A stretch of DNA of 23,536 nucleotides. It comes from an uncultured Prevotella sp. (lineage in GTDB: Bacteria; Bacteroidota; Bacteroidia; Bacteroidales; Bacteroidaceae). Positions 15,742 through 23,483 of the stretch are shown here, one piece after another. The number at the start of each line of letters is the position of its first letter. Position 1 is the first letter of the stretch. The stretch lies in NCBI GenBank assembly GCA_934256705.1, contig CAKQPF010000054.1:1-23536 (forward strand), read 5' to 3'. The position numbers were made by a program, and so were the translations under genes. A model generated the notes under the pieces. The model had not been told where the DNA came from, searched no databases, and saw only the letters and a program-made list of their open reading frames with translations.

Positions 15742-17760
15742 ATGAAAAAGAAATTATTCCTTGCTTCCCTGGCTCTTGCTTCGGCATTAGGCTCTTTTGC
15801 CCAGAGCAATGAGATGGTAATACAGACCAAGAAGGTAGGTGCTCCTATCCAGAGCACTATGTACGGCATCTTCTTTGAAGACATAAATTACGCTGCCGAT
15901 GGTGGTCTCTATGCCGAGATGATAAAGAATCGCTCCTTTGAGTTTCCTAATCCGTTTATGGGATGGATTCCTTTCGGGAAATTCCAGGTGCTCGATCAGG
16001 GCGGTCCGTTCGACCGTAACCCTCACTATGTGCGACTTTCCGACCCGGGACATCCGCACAAACGCACCGGAATAGAGAATGAAGGATTCTTCGGAGTGGC
16101 TGTCAAGAAGGACGCTACTTACCGCTTCTCTCTCTATGCTCGCTGTCCGGAAGGCGGTAAAGCCGTGCTTCAGGTGCAACTCGTGGATAATGATACAATG
16201 GGTGAACATCAAGAGTTTACCTCTGACGACATCAAGGTGGAAGGCAAGGAATGGAAGAAATACACCGTCACCATCAAGTCGCGCAAGACTATGGACGACG
16301 CTCATCTCCGCATATTCCTCGCTCATGCCAAGGGCGAAGACTTCTGGTCGCCAATCTCTTCCGTAGATATTGAGCACGTGAGCATGTTCCCTACAGACAC
16401 TTGGAAGGGTCGTGAGAACGGTATGCGCAAAGACCTCGCTCAGGCTCTTGCCGACCTTCACCCTGGCGTATTCCGCTTCCCTGGTGGCTGTATCGTTGAG
16501 GGAACCGACTTGAATCAGCGTTATCAGTGGAAAAACTCTGTAGGTCCGGTGGAAAACCGTCCGCTCAATGAAAACCGTTGGGAGAATACTTTCCCTTACC
16601 GTTTATATCCTGACTATCATCAGACTTACGGACTTGGCTTCTTCGAGTTCTTCCAGCTCTGTGAAGACTTCGGTTGTGATGCCCTTCCTGTGATTTCCTG
16701 CGGACTGGCTTGTCAGTTCCAGAATGAGATAAAGAACGAGAAAACCTGCCACGTGGCGCTCGACGACCTTGATCCTTACATCCAGGATGCTCTCGACCTC
16801 ATCGAGTTTGCCAATGGAGACGTCAGCACAAAGTGGGGAAAAGTGCGTGCCGACATGGGTCATCCTGCTCCTTTCAATCTGCGATTCCTCGGTATCGGCA
16901 ATGAGCAGTGGGACTATAAGGACAATCCTGCATTCACCAGCCGCCTCAGGAAGTTCCTTGACGTGCTGAAGAAGAAGCACCCTGAAATCAAGTATATCGG
17001 CACTACAGGTCCTGACTCCGAAGGTGACAAGTTCCGTATGCTCCAGCCTAAGATGAAGGAAATGAAGGTGGACCTCTATGATGAGCATTTCTATCGCAAC
17101 GAAGCATGGTTTACCGACTCCATCAACCGTCACCGTTACGACAACTATGACCGCAAGGGTCCGAAGATCTTCGCAGGAGAATACGCTTGCCACGGCAAGG
17201 GAAAGAAGTGGAACCACTTCAATGCGGCGCTCCTCGAAGCGGCATTCATGACTGGCTATGAGCGCAATGCAGACGTGGTGCACATGGCCACTTACGCTCC
17301 GCTCTTCGCCCACGTGAAGGGATGGCAGTGGCGTCCGGACATGATCTGGTACGACAATCTCAATTCTTTCCGCACATGCTCCTACTGGGTGCAGTATCTC
17401 TATTCCCACTATAAGGGCACGAATGTCCTCCCTCTCACCATGAACAGGAAGGTGGTGGCTGGCGATTCCGACCAGAACGGACTCTCCGCTTCTGCCGTTG
17501 TCAACAAGCAGACCGGCGAAATCTACGTCAAGGTGGCGAATATCAGCGACAAGGCACAGCCTGTCAAACTCAGTTTCAAGGGCATCAAGAAACTCACTTC
17601 CGGCAAGGTGATCACCCTCTCAAGCAATAATCCGACAGCCGAGAACTCCCTCAAGGATCCGGATCTCATCCGTCCGGTGGAGAAGGAAATCAGCGTTTCC
17701 GGTGCAGTGCTCGACATAGAGGTGCCTGCTTCCACTTTCGCAGTCTATGTGCTGAAGTAA
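15742..17760 (+). CDS. GH51 alpha-L-arabinofuranosidase, secreted
   Basis: This 672-residue enzyme should release terminal arabinofuranose from arabinan or arabinoxylan fragments by a retaining mechanism. A signal peptide (MKKKLFLASLALASALGSFA) is followed by the N-terminal GH51 segment (STMYGIFFEDINYAADGGLY). A carbohydrate-binding-like beta domain is inserted around residues 90-215. The TIM barrel starts near FRFPGGCIVEG (244-254). Glu388 in GIGNEQW is the expected acid/base and Glu480 in FAGEYACHG the expected nucleophile. The C-terminal beta domain covers about 560-672. Being exported, it probably acts in the periplasm or outside on products of the divergent GH43 enzyme. The pair lies in opposite directions with 475 bp between them, so shared regulation is plausible, but no regulator gene is present in the window. 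Confidence 0.9.
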   Translation: MKKKLFLASLALASALGSFAQSNEMVIQTKKVGAPIQSTMYGIFFEDINYAADGGLYAEMIKNRSFEFPNPFMGWIPFGKFQVLDQGGPFDRNPHYVRLSDPGHPHKRTGIENEGFFGVAVKKDATYRFSLYARCPEGGKAVLQVQLVDNDTMGEHQEFTSDDIKVEGKEWKKYTVTIKSRKTMDDAHLRIFLAHAKGEDFWSPISSVDIEHVSMFPTDTWKGRENGMRKDLAQALADLHPGVFRFPGGCIVEGTDLNQRYQWKNSVGPVENRPLNENRWENTFPYRLYPDYHQTYGLGFFEFFQLCEDFGCDALPVISCGLACQFQNEIKNEKTCHVALDDLDPYIQDALDLIEFANGDVSTKWGKVRADMGHPAPFNLRFLGIGNEQWDYKDNPAFTSRLRKFLDVLKKKHPEIKYIGTTGPDSEGDKFRMLQPKMKEMKVDLYDEHFYRNEAWFTDSINRHRYDNYDRKGPKIFAGEYACHGKGKKWNHFNAALLEAAFMTGYERNADVVHMATYAPLFAHVKGWQWRPDMIWYDNLNSFRTCSYWVQYLYSHYKGTNVLPLTMNRKVVAGDSDQNGLSASAVVNKQTGEIYVKVANISDKAQPVKLSFKGIKKLTSGKVITLSSNNPTAENSLKDPDLIRPVEKEISVSGAVLDIEVPASTFAVYVLK

Positions 17761-17827
17761 GACAGCCAAACTGCAGAAGTAAACCTGTTGTGCTCCCGTC
17801 CTCATGAAAAAGCAACAAAAGACGATG

Positions 17828-18045
17828 GGAAAAACAGAACAGAAACATGACCTCAATGCTATCATTTTGCGATAGCTAAGCTTTCACGTTGCAATAGCAT
17901 AGCTTTTACCTCCTAAAAGCATAGTTATTACCTCCTAATATCTATGCTTTTACCCCGTAAAAGCTATGCTATTGCAACGCTTTGATTATCAGGGTGATAC
18001 AAAGATGCTTTTTATTGGTTTCCACCGAACGGAAAAATCGAACAA
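17828..18045 (-). repeat. 218-bp repeat element, copy B (inverted)
   Basis: Relative to copy A this copy is reversed. Bracketing sequences are GGAAAAACAGAACAG (17828-17842) and GGAAAAATCGAACAA (18031-18045), matching the reverse complement of the copy A bracket at 12 and 14 of 15 positions, with the same 203-bp spacing. Five 22-bp units occupy 17866-17975. The segment 17861-17887 is identical, inverted, to 10736-10762 (27 bases). Within the units the AAAAGCATAG core occurs in both orientations. The element follows the GH51 stop by about 70 bp. No reading frame of note lies in it. Confidence 0.85.
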
Positions 18046-18116
18046 TTTTCTCCATAGCCTTCCGCTCATTCTCCCGCCTTTTTCTTCAGGATTAGCCAAT
18101 AAATAATGTTAAATTA

Positions 18117-18148
18117 TTTGGATACCTCAATATAATACTGTACTTTTG
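18117..18148 (+). promoter_or_regulatory. promoter of the exported helical protein gene
   Basis: TTTG at 18117-18120 is followed after 20 bp by TACTTTTG at 18141-18148, a full consensus match. A 7-bp inverted repeat (AAATAAT 18101-18107, ATTATTT 18113-18119) overlaps the -33 element and could be an operator. The leader of about 125 nt contains the stem-loop repeat at 18216-18243. Confidence 0.65.
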
Positions 18149-18215
18149 TACAGATATTCAGCAAGTTCAAAGCGTAATAATCAGCCGCTTCCCAACAAGA
18201 ATACCGTACCAATCC

Positions 18216-18243
18216 GCCACTGTGCCAGCCGCGTTACCGGCTG
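18216..18243 (+). repeat. 28-nt stem-loop repeat, copy 1
   Basis: GCCACTGTG followed by C and then CAGCCGCGTTACCGGCTG. The last 18 bases form a 6-bp stem (CAGCCG/CGGCTG) with loop CGTTAC, extended here to 7 bp by flanking C and G. The sequence recurs at 23372-23399 with one difference. This copy lies in the leader of the gene at 18277. Confidence 0.75.
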
Positions 18244-18276
18244 GTTCCCCAATAATAACCCAAACAACAGAAACAA

Positions 18277-19029
18277 ATGAAAATCCTGATCACCCTATTA
18301 TCAATCCTCCTCCAAGCCACCATAGCAATGGCGGACATTTATACCGACGGCCTCAAGAAGCTCTCGGACGCAGGAGCAATCTCAGTAATCGAAGGCTTGC
18401 AGGGCCAGCTCGACCCCACCCAGCAAGGCAAAATGAAGGATGCAGTCGAAAAAAGCGTGGAGGTTATGGCGGACTATTACCGCAAGAACATGACGGAAAG
18501 CGAGTTCCGGCAGTATGTCGATTTCCAGCTCCAGCCAGAGATGGTCAAGGCCACAAGGAACGTCATGGGCAATGTAGCTGCTGCCCAGAAGACGATAATG
18601 AATCACATGGCTCCTGCTCTCATGGCCATTTCGCAAGGTCAGACCCCTTCGAATATCCCGCATTCGCAATGTAATCCCACGAAATTGAGGAAGATAATGC
18701 GCTATCTGGACATCAACGGCACCGACAAGGCGCTTGCCACGAGCATGTCGAGCACGAAGGCCATCATAGCAAATGAAATGGCAAAAGGATCGGCAGCGGA
18801 TAAGGAAAAGAAGATGGATTACATCAACCGCCTCTTCGATTATCTCAACCGCAACGTCAAGACCGTGGTGGTCAATACGATGATAGAGACGGCTTCGGAG
18901 AGTGACATCGACACATTCCTCTCCATCGAAAAGCAACCTTTCTTCCCCTCTTACAAGAAGACCATTGACGCCATGATAGAGGATATGCCTCAATTATTGC
19001 AGAAACTTTTGGAGAAAATGAGGCAGTAA
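18277..19029 (+). CDS. exported alpha-helical protein, DUF2059-like
   Basis: This 250-residue protein has a signal peptide ending near residue 19 (TIAMA). The rest is almost entirely helical and polar. The segment ADYYRKNMTESEFRQYVDFQ at 65-84 resembles the DUF2059 pattern, in which a tyrosine-containing helix is followed by 'lteeEl...i.Fy'. A related arrangement recurs around 184-230 (RLFDYLNRNV, then ASESDIDTFLSIEK), suggesting two copies of the same helical unit. Its role is unknown. It has its own promoter at 18117-18148 and is followed directly by the promoter of the nucleotidyltransferase. The DUF2059 link rests on motif likeness only. Confidence 0.7.
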   Translation: MKILITLLSILLQATIAMADIYTDGLKKLSDAGAISVIEGLQGQLDPTQQGKMKDAVEKSVEVMADYYRKNMTESEFRQYVDFQLQPEMVKATRNVMGNVAAAQKTIMNHMAPALMAISQGQTPSNIPHSQCNPTKLRKIMRYLDINGTDKALATSMSSTKAIIANEMAKGSAADKEKKMDYINRLFDYLNRNVKTVVVNTMIETASESDIDTFLSIEKQPFFPSYKKTIDAMIEDMPQLLQKLLEKMRQ

Positions 19030-19061
19030 TTTGGTGTTGACGTATTTTATTTGTAATTTTG
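19030..19061 (+). promoter_or_regulatory. promoter of the nucleotidyltransferase gene
   Basis: TTTG at 19030-19033 begins directly after the stop codon of the preceding gene, and TAATTTTG follows 20 bp later at 19054-19061. This predicts a leader of about 30 nt and places the -7 box across any start upstream of 19098. Confidence 0.7.
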
Positions 19062-19097
19062 CAGGCTGAAATAGATAAGTACTTAAAACATAAACTT

Positions 19098-20021
19098 ATG
19101 AAACCTACACTTTTTCTTCTTGCTGCAGGCATGGGAAGCCGTTACGGTGGACTGAAGCAGTTGGATGGTCTCGGCCCTAATGGCGAGACAATTATGGACT
19201 ATAGTATTTACGATGCGATACAGGCTGGCTTCGGCAAGATTGTATGGGTAATCCGTAAGGACTTCGAAGAGCAGTTCCGTACTCAGATTCTTTCTAAGTA
19301 TGAGGGAAAAATCAAGTGCGAACTTTGCTTCCAGAGCATTGACGCTCTGCCGGAAGGATTCGCTGTACCTGAAGGTCGTCAGAAGCCTTGGGGTACTAAT
19401 CACGCTGTGCTCATGGGTAAGGACATCATCAAGGAGCCTTTCTGCGTAATCAACTGTGACGACTTCTACAATCGTGACGCATTCATGGTAATAGGCAAAT
19501 TCCTTGCTGAACTCCCTGAAGGTGCTAAAGGCCAGTATGCTATGGTCGGCTTCCGCGTAGGAAATACCCTCAGCGAAAACGGTACAGTGAGCCGTGGCAT
19601 CTGCTCAAAGGATGCAAATGGCAACCTCACCACCTGCGTAGAGCGCACCAAGATAGCACGTCTCGAAGACGGTTCTGTGGCTTATCGCGCTGACAACAAG
19701 GAAGATGGAGAGTGGGTCGGCGTAGAGGAAAACGCTCCTGTAAGCATGAATATGTGGGGATTCACTCCTGACTACTTCCAGTATTCTGAGGAGTATTTCA
19801 AGGAGTACCTTTCTGATCCTGCCAATATCGCAAACCTCAAGTCCGAGTTCTTCATCCCATTGATGGTCAACAAGCTCATCAATGACGGCACTGCTACATG
19901 CAAGGTGCTTGACACTACCAGCAAGTGGTTTGGCGTAACCTATTCTGAGGACCGCCCTGACACTGTGGCTCGTATTGCCAAACTCGTGGAGGATGGCGTA
20001 TATCCAGAGAAACTTTTCTAA
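19098..20021 (+). CDS. sugar nucleotidyltransferase (NTP_transferase family)
   Basis: This 307-residue cytoplasmic enzyme transfers a nucleotide to a sugar phosphate. The N-terminal LAAGMGSRYGGLKQLDGLGP (residues 8-27) is the nucleotide-binding signature of the family. PWGTNHAVL (98-106) and INCDDFYNRDAF (118-129, with Asp121/Asp122 as likely metal ligands) are further typical segments. The sugar specificity cannot be read from the sequence; relatives are annotated simply as nucleotidyltransferase or glucose-1-phosphate uridylyltransferase-like. ATG 19098 is chosen because the family signature starts directly after it and the promoter's -7 box covers the alternative TTG at 19059. nrnA begins 71 bp downstream and is probably cotranscribed. 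Confidence 0.85.
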   Translation: MKPTLFLLAAGMGSRYGGLKQLDGLGPNGETIMDYSIYDAIQAGFGKIVWVIRKDFEEQFRTQILSKYEGKIKCELCFQSIDALPEGFAVPEGRQKPWGTNHAVLMGKDIIKEPFCVINCDDFYNRDAFMVIGKFLAELPEGAKGQYAMVGFRVGNTLSENGTVSRGICSKDANGNLTTCVERTKIARLEDGSVAYRADNKEDGEWVGVEENAPVSMNMWGFTPDYFQYSEEYFKEYLSDPANIANLKSEFFIPLMVNKLINDGTATCKVLDTTSKWFGVTYSEDRPDTVARIAKLVEDGVYPEKLF

Positions 20022-20092
20022 ACCGGTAAGTCGTTTTTTACCGTCACTAAGTTTCTTTCCACGGCTCCTTTTTCTCACAGAAAAACCGAAAT

Positions 20093-21127
20093 ATGAATTT
20101 GAACATACTCAATGAAGCCGACTTGGTGCGGCTTCGTGATATAGTGGCCGAGGCTGAGCGCGTGCTTATCCTCGGCCATGTCAATGCAGACGGCGATGCG
20201 ATAGGCTCATGCCTCACGTGGGCTGAGTACCTCCGCAGGCAGGGCAAGATAGCCAATGTCGTGGTGCCTGACCAGTTTCCCGACTTCCTCAGATGGATGC
20301 CGGGCGTGGAGCGTATCATCCGATATGATAAAGTGCCACAGACGGTCGATAAACTCTTTGCTGAAAGCGACACGATATTCTGCCTTGACTTCAACACTCC
20401 TTCCCGAATCACCGATGAATTGGGCGAAAAACTCGTTGCGGCTCCTGGTCGCAAGGTGCTGATTGACCATCATCTGGGTCCGGATGTCGATACTGTATTG
20501 ACCATTTCCCATCCCGAGATGAGCTCCACTGCCGAACTCGTCTTCCGTCTTATCCATCAGCTCGGAGGCTATGAGGGCATGACCAGGAACATGGCAATGA
20601 CGGCTTATTGCGGAATGATGACCGATACTGGCGGCTTTACATTCAATTCCACTCGTCCGGAGATATTCCTCATCATCAGTCTCTTGCTCGCAAAGGGCAT
20701 TGACAAGGACAGGATTTACCGCAACGTATTCAATACATTCAGCCAGAGCCGCCTGCGTCTGACAGGCTATGTGCTCTATGAGAAGCTCAAGGTCCTCGCT
20801 CCATTGCACGCCTCCTACTATGTCATTACGAAGGAAGAGCAGAAACGCTTCAACTACATAAAGGGCGATGCAGAGGGACTTGTCAATATGCCGCTACAGA
20901 TGAAGGGCCACAGGCTGTCTATATCTCTGCGTGAGGACAGCGAGAAGCCTAACACTGTATGGCTTAGTCTCAGAAGCGTTGATGACTTCCCATGCAATGA
21001 AATGGCTGCAAGGTTCTTCAATGGAGGCGGACATAAGAACGCTTCCGGAGGCAAACTCTTCTGCTCTATAGAAGAAGCAGAGAAGATCGTGGCAGATGCC
21101 ATACGCGCTTATTCCCACCTGTTGTAG
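20093..21127 (+). CDS. nrnA: DHH/DHHA1 phosphoesterase, NrnA-like oligoribonuclease/pAp phosphatase
   Basis: This 344-residue enzyme is expected to degrade short oligoribonucleotides (nanoRNA) and to dephosphorylate pAp. The DHH domain shows all metal-binding motifs: GHVNADGDAIGS (Asp33, Asp35), LDFNTP (Asp99), DHHLGP (Asp125-His126-His127) and MTDTGGF (Asp178). The C-terminal DHHA1 domain carries GGGHKNASGG at 310-319, the RNA-binding glycine-rich loop. Length fits the family. No promoter is evident in the 71-bp gap from the nucleotidyltransferase; only a weak inverted repeat (20025-20044) lies there. In Bacteroidales this gene commonly precedes a DUF4827 gene, as it does here. Confidence 0.87.
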   Translation: MNLNILNEADLVRLRDIVAEAERVLILGHVNADGDAIGSCLTWAEYLRRQGKIANVVVPDQFPDFLRWMPGVERIIRYDKVPQTVDKLFAESDTIFCLDFNTPSRITDELGEKLVAAPGRKVLIDHHLGPDVDTVLTISHPEMSSTAELVFRLIHQLGGYEGMTRNMAMTAYCGMMTDTGGFTFNSTRPEIFLIISLLLAKGIDKDRIYRNVFNTFSQSRLRLTGYVLYEKLKVLAPLHASYYVITKEEQKRFNYIKGDAEGLVNMPLQMKGHRLSISLREDSEKPNTVWLSLRSVDDFPCNEMAARFFNGGGHKNASGGKLFCSIEEAEKIVADAIRAYSHLL

Positions 21128-21214
21128 GCTCGAAATTGCGTACAAGTGGCCGATGCCTTTCACTTTCTTCATTTTAATTAACTGTTCGTTTTACGATATT
21201 TGCTCCTTTTTTCG

Positions 21215-21222
21215 TAACTTTG
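21215..21222 (+). promoter_or_regulatory. -7 promoter box of the DUF4827 gene
   Basis: TAACTTTG fits TAnnTTTG exactly and lies 27 bases before the ATG at 21250. A good -33 TTTG at the usual spacing is not present; the nearest TTTG (21199-21202) is too close. Confidence 0.5.
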
Positions 21223-21249
21223 CACCCGAAATTGTGTAATATATTCTAA

Positions 21250-21891
21250 ATGAAAAAAATACTTTATACTTTATTGTGCGCTGTCGTTGCAGTCACAATG
21301 ACTTCTTGTGATGATGTAGAGACGTACGCAGAACAGCGTGATGCAGAGCGTGCCGCTATCTCCAAATATCTTGTTGACCATAAGATAAAGGTGATATCAG
21401 AGAAGGATTTCCTCGCTAATGACACCACTACCGATGTCTCAAAGAATGAATATGTGCTCTTTGAGAGCTCTGGTGTCTATATGCAGATTGTCAATCGTGG
21501 ATGTGGTGAAATCCTGAAGAAAGGCGAAAGTGCTGACGTGCTCTCACGATTCAAGGAGTATAATGTCAATGGCGACTCGCTCCAGTTGACCAATATGAGC
21601 CTCACCACCGGCTATCTCTGCGACAAATATAATGTGAAGAATACAAGTGGCTCATTCACTGCATCTTTCAATACCAGCTCCAGCCTCATGTATCTGGCAT
21701 ACAGCAGTGCGTCCGTTCCTGCTGGATGGCTCATACCTTTGTCATATATCCGTCTCGGAAGACCGGCAGAAGAGGGCGACGAAATAGCTAAGGTAAGACT
21801 CATTGTGCCTCATGACCAGGGACATCAGTATGCAAGCAAGGGCGTATATGCCTGCTATTACGAGCTGTCTTACCAGAGAGGACTCAACTGA
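21250..21891 (+). CDS. DUF4827 lipoprotein
   Basis: This 213-residue protein has a lipoprotein signal, MKKILYTLLCAVVAVTMTSC, with Cys20 as the lipid-bearing residue and Asp at +2. The mature part starts with VETYAEQRDAERAAISKYL and continues with IKVISEKDFLAND and NEYVLFESSGVYMQIVNRG, which match Bacteroidales DUF4827 proteins; these are thought to have an FKBP-like fold. Function is unknown. Late residues (YSSASVPAGWLIPLSYIRLG) form the conserved core near the C-terminus. It sits between nrnA and glmM, a gene order I associate with Bacteroidales, with its own -7 box upstream. Confidence 0.8.
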   Translation: MKKILYTLLCAVVAVTMTSCDDVETYAEQRDAERAAISKYLVDHKIKVISEKDFLANDTTTDVSKNEYVLFESSGVYMQIVNRGCGEILKKGESADVLSRFKEYNVNGDSLQLTNMSLTTGYLCDKYNVKNTSGSFTASFNTSSSLMYLAYSSASVPAGWLIPLSYIRLGRPAEEGDEIAKVRLIVPHDQGHQYASKGVYACYYELSYQRGLN

Positions 21892-21926
21892 TGCTGCGTC
21901 TCTAAAATCCGATTTCAGCCTTGTGA

Positions 21927-21940
21927 GACTTGCGCAAGTC
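21927..21940. promoter_or_regulatory. 14-bp perfect palindrome upstream of glmM
   Basis: GACTTGCGCAAGTC is fully self-complementary and lies 31 bases before the glmM start. No T-run follows. It may be an operator or an mRNA hairpin near the ribosome-binding region. Confidence 0.35.
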
Positions 21941-21970
21941 CTACATCGTCATATCAAAACATAAATAAAC

Positions 21971-23359
21971 ATGACACTGATTAAATCTATTTCAGGCATC
22001 CGAGGCACCATCGGAGGTCCTGCCGGGGATACTCTCAATCCTCTTGACATAGTTAAGTTTACTTCCGCATACGCTACTTTCATCCGTAAGAGTACGAAGA
22101 ATGCGTCAAACAAGATCGTTGTCGGTCGCGATGCGCGTATCTCTGGCGAGATGGTGAAGAATGTGGTCTGCGGAACATTGATGGGAATGGGATATGATGT
22201 CATAAATATCGGACTGGCATCTACACCGACTACCGAACTCGCTGTTACAATGGCGGGCGCTGATGGTGGCATAATCATCACTGCAAGTCATAATCCTCGC
22301 CATTGGAACGCATTGAAACTGCTCAATTCCCGCGGCGAATTCCTTACCGCGGCTGATGGTAATGAGGTTCTCTCCATTGCCGATGCTGAGGCTTTCGAGT
22401 ATGCTGACGTTGACCACATGGGCAAATATTCTGAAGAAAACTTCGATGATCGTCACGTGGAGTCTGTGCTTAATCTCAAACTTGCTGACGTTGAAGCAAT
22501 TAAAAAGGCTCACTTCCGTGTGGTAGTTGATTCCATCAACTCCGTAGGAGGCATCATATTGCCAAAGCTTCTCGACCGTCTCGGAGTGGAATATACATTC
22601 CTCAACGGCGAAGCAAACGGTGATTTCGCCCACAATCCTGAGCCATTGGAGAAGAATCTCGGCGGTATCATGGGCGAACTTGCCAAGGGTGGCTATGATC
22701 TCGGAATCGTAGTCGATCCTGATGTTGACCGTCTTGCCTTCATTTGTGAGGATGGAAAGATGTTTGGAGAGGAATATACACTCGTCAGTGTGGCTGACTA
22801 TGTGCTCTCACATACACCTGGTGCCACTGTAAGCAATCTGAGCAGTACCCGTGCTCTCCGTGATGTGACAGAGAAGCATGGTGGTGTCTATACCGCAGCT
22901 GCTGTGGGAGAAGTCAATGTTACCACCAAGATGCGTGAGGTAGGTGCCGTTATCGGTGGCGAAGGAAACGGTGGAGTAATCTATCCAGAGAGCCATTACG
23001 GACGTGATGCCCTTGTGGGAATCGCACTCTTCCTTTCTTCTCTCGCACAGAAGGGCGTAAAGGTCAGCGAACTCAGAAAGACTTTCCCTGAGTATTTCAT
23101 CGCAAAGAACCGCATAGACCTTACTCCTACCACTGATGTTGATGCTATTCTCTTGAAGGTGAAGGAGATGTATGCCGCTCAGAAGGATGCTGCGGTCAAT
23201 GACATCGATGGTGTCAAGATTGATTTCCCTGACAAGTGGGTTCACCTTCGCAAGAGTAACACGGAGCCAATCATCCGCGTCTATTCCGAAGCACACACCA
23301 TGGAAGAGGCTGATGCCCTCGGCAAGAAGCTCATGGATGTGGTATATTCCTTCCAGTAA
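21971..23359 (+). CDS. glmM: phosphoglucosamine mutase
   Basis: This 462-residue cytoplasmic enzyme converts glucosamine-6-phosphate to glucosamine-1-phosphate for UDP-GlcNAc, peptidoglycan and LPS synthesis. All alpha-D-phosphohexomutase motifs are present: the phosphoserine loop TASHNPRHWNALK with Ser106, the Mg2+ site DPDVDR (Asp249, Asp251, Asp253), the sugar-binding loop GGEGNGG at 329-335 and the phosphate-binding loop RKSNTEP at 427-433. The N-terminus ISGIRGTIGG is also typical. The active-site loop has the Bacteroidetes form NPRHWNALK rather than the usual N-x-x-DNGIK, so a phosphomannomutase or phosphoglucomutase role cannot be fully excluded. The DUF4827 gene precedes it by 79 bp and a terminator follows at 23421-23463. 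Confidence 0.88.
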   Translation: MTLIKSISGIRGTIGGPAGDTLNPLDIVKFTSAYATFIRKSTKNASNKIVVGRDARISGEMVKNVVCGTLMGMGYDVINIGLASTPTTELAVTMAGADGGIIITASHNPRHWNALKLLNSRGEFLTAADGNEVLSIADAEAFEYADVDHMGKYSEENFDDRHVESVLNLKLADVEAIKKAHFRVVVDSINSVGGIILPKLLDRLGVEYTFLNGEANGDFAHNPEPLEKNLGGIMGELAKGGYDLGIVVDPDVDRLAFICEDGKMFGEEYTLVSVADYVLSHTPGATVSNLSSTRALRDVTEKHGGVYTAAAVGEVNVTTKMREVGAVIGGEGNGGVIYPESHYGRDALVGIALFLSSLAQKGVKVSELRKTFPEYFIAKNRIDLTPTTDVDAILLKVKEMYAAQKDAAVNDIDGVKIDFPDKWVHLRKSNTEPIIRVYSEAHTMEEADALGKKLMDVVYSFQ

Positions 23360-23371
23360 CCGAACGGAAGA

Positions 23372-23399
23372 GCCACTGTGTCAGCCGCGTTACCGGCTG
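23372..23399 (+). repeat. 28-nt stem-loop repeat, copy 2
   Basis: GCCACTGTG, then T, then CAGCCGCGTTACCGGCTG: identical to the copy at 18216-18243 except for one C/T change outside the stem. It begins 13 bases after the glmM stop codon. Confidence 0.75.
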
Positions 23400-23420
23400 A
23401 TATTCGCATAAATACAATAA

Positions 23421-23463
23421 AAAATACAGAAGAACAGAGCAACTCTCTGTTTTTCTGTATTTT
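23421..23463 (+). terminator. terminator of glmM
   Basis: Arms 23421-23439 and 23445-23463 form a 19-bp stem with one G-U pair around the loop CAACT. The arms begin with AAAA and end with TTTT, so it could work in both directions. Confidence 0.8.
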
Positions 23464-23483
23464 CGGTATGCTCGGCATGAGCT

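Noticed and set aside
18222..18674. 150-codon reading frame overlapping the exported helical protein
   Set aside because: It is the shifted frame of the real gene, rich in Pro, Arg and His without domain features.
20025..20044. CGGTAA/TTACCG hairpin after the nucleotidyltransferase as a terminator
   Set aside because: Short stem with the T-run in the loop rather than after it; read-through into nrnA is more likely.
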